Positions 63,319 to 64,000 of a stretch of DNA of 64,000 nucleotides are shown here, piece by piece; the first letter of the stretch is position 1, and each line of letters starts with the position of its first letter. Location of the stretch: contig CM056742.1 of NCBI GenBank assembly GCA_029851415.1, positions 16,533,736-16,597,735 on the forward strand. Reading direction: 5' to 3'. Position numbers and translations under genes: made by a program. The notes under the pieces are model-generated. The model did not search any database. It saw nothing but the letters and a program-made list of their open reading frames with translations, and was not told the origin of the DNA. Source of the DNA: Eretmocerus hayati (Eukaryota > Arthropoda > Insecta > Hymenoptera > Aphelinidae).

Positions 63319-64000
63319 GTAAGTTGACTCATTTTGTCCTGAGTTGTTGCATCTTATCCTTCTGAAAACACCCTTTGGTACCTTTTGATAGTATAACTTG
63401 TGTTTCATTTCTCTGATGAAAAATTAATGATGGTCTATAGACTTTTTGATTGTCAAGCTGATTTAGCTTATCTAGTGTAGATCTCTTTTTTTCGACTCTC
63501 ACCTTACCAAATGTACCCGCGAGAAAACAAATGAGTCGTTAAACGAGTCCAATGTTTGTTTCATCGTGTGGAGTTGTTTGGAGTTACTCATTGAAACGAC
63601 TCATTCAAAAAGTTCAAGTTTAAATTTTTCACTGTTACCGACTTATTTTTCTAAGAAGATTGCAGTGTCAGTGAAAAAAACCTAAATTTTAAAATGTACC
63701 GAATAAATTATTTCAATAATTCGTTCTAACGACTTCACATAATGAAACGAATGTTTGAGTCTGTCAATGACTCAAATATATGGCTTATTGATTTTCACAC
63801 GGGTAACAGCTCTCAGCTTTTGATGTAGATGCTAGTTTTGTTGATATAATAATCAGACAAGGGTATGTGAAACGTCAACAGCACCCATAATAATTTATGT
63901 GTAGTGCAGATAGCTACTTAGCTCTTTTGTCCTCTATTGAGCTCCTGTGATATGAACCCTACCACAGAACGAGTCACATGGATTTCCTTGGGGTTTGTTG
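63319..64000 (+). other. Intron 3 of the MEAK7-like gene (continues past the window)
   Basis: Begins at the GTAAGT donor following the third exon. I find no further exon before the window ends. A short inverted pair AATGAGTCGTT (63530-63540) / AACGACTCATT (63595-63605) is present. Confidence 0.5.

Overview
The window looks like nuclear DNA of an arthropod, most likely an insect and possibly a hymenopteran. The evidence is AT-rich intergenic DNA with many CpGs, short GT-AG introns (about 58-90 bp), AACCTAACCT-type motifs inside repeats, and protein sequences closest in feel to insect Rab11, YL-1/VPS72 and UCKL1. I cannot name the species.

Repeat-dominated part (1-39,700). No conventional host gene is supported here. 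It holds an intact 4.4-kb Tigger/pogo-like DNA transposon (13267-17658) with 27-bp perfect terminal inverted repeats, inverted subterminal motifs and one 955-codon transposase frame. About 270 bp further on is a giant non-coding palindromic element (17930-26747). It has 84-bp near-identical termini, an apparent 9-bp target-site duplication (CCGTGTTCA), about 28 copies of a 164-bp monomer in the left arm and about 9 inverted copies in the right arm. Nested inside is a second pair of inverted arrays with a 77-bp monomer. This is the architecture of Foldback/MULE-type elements and is the most notable object in the window. Two copies of a smaller palindromic element lie at 6669-7606 and 36155-37134, each flanked by TA.

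Gene-containing part (39,700-64,000). VPS72/YL-1 (six coding exons, + strand, 40508-42016) converges on Rab11 (four coding exons, - strand, 47356-44543). A probable uncharacterised spliced gene (58492-59189) and UCKL1, uncut by introns (59432-61090), follow on the + strand. The first three coding exons of a MEAK7/TLDc-like gene (62096-63318) come next and run off the right edge. The products are housekeeping factors: H2A.Z deposition, recycling-endosome traffic, pyrimidine salvage and a TLDc-family factor. Nothing suggests that they form one pathway. Between Rab11 and the uncharacterised gene is a second palindrome-rich block: 49951-51893 (with a tRNA-derived segment in each arm), 52750-53560 (old and degraded), 54450-54705, and 54776-55602 (TA-flanked).

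Overall theme: at least seven inverted-repeat elements from about six families sit in 64 kb. The giant nested foldback is the best candidate for something undescribed. Splice sites and coordinates were derived by eye from the sequence. Identity levels are qualitative.
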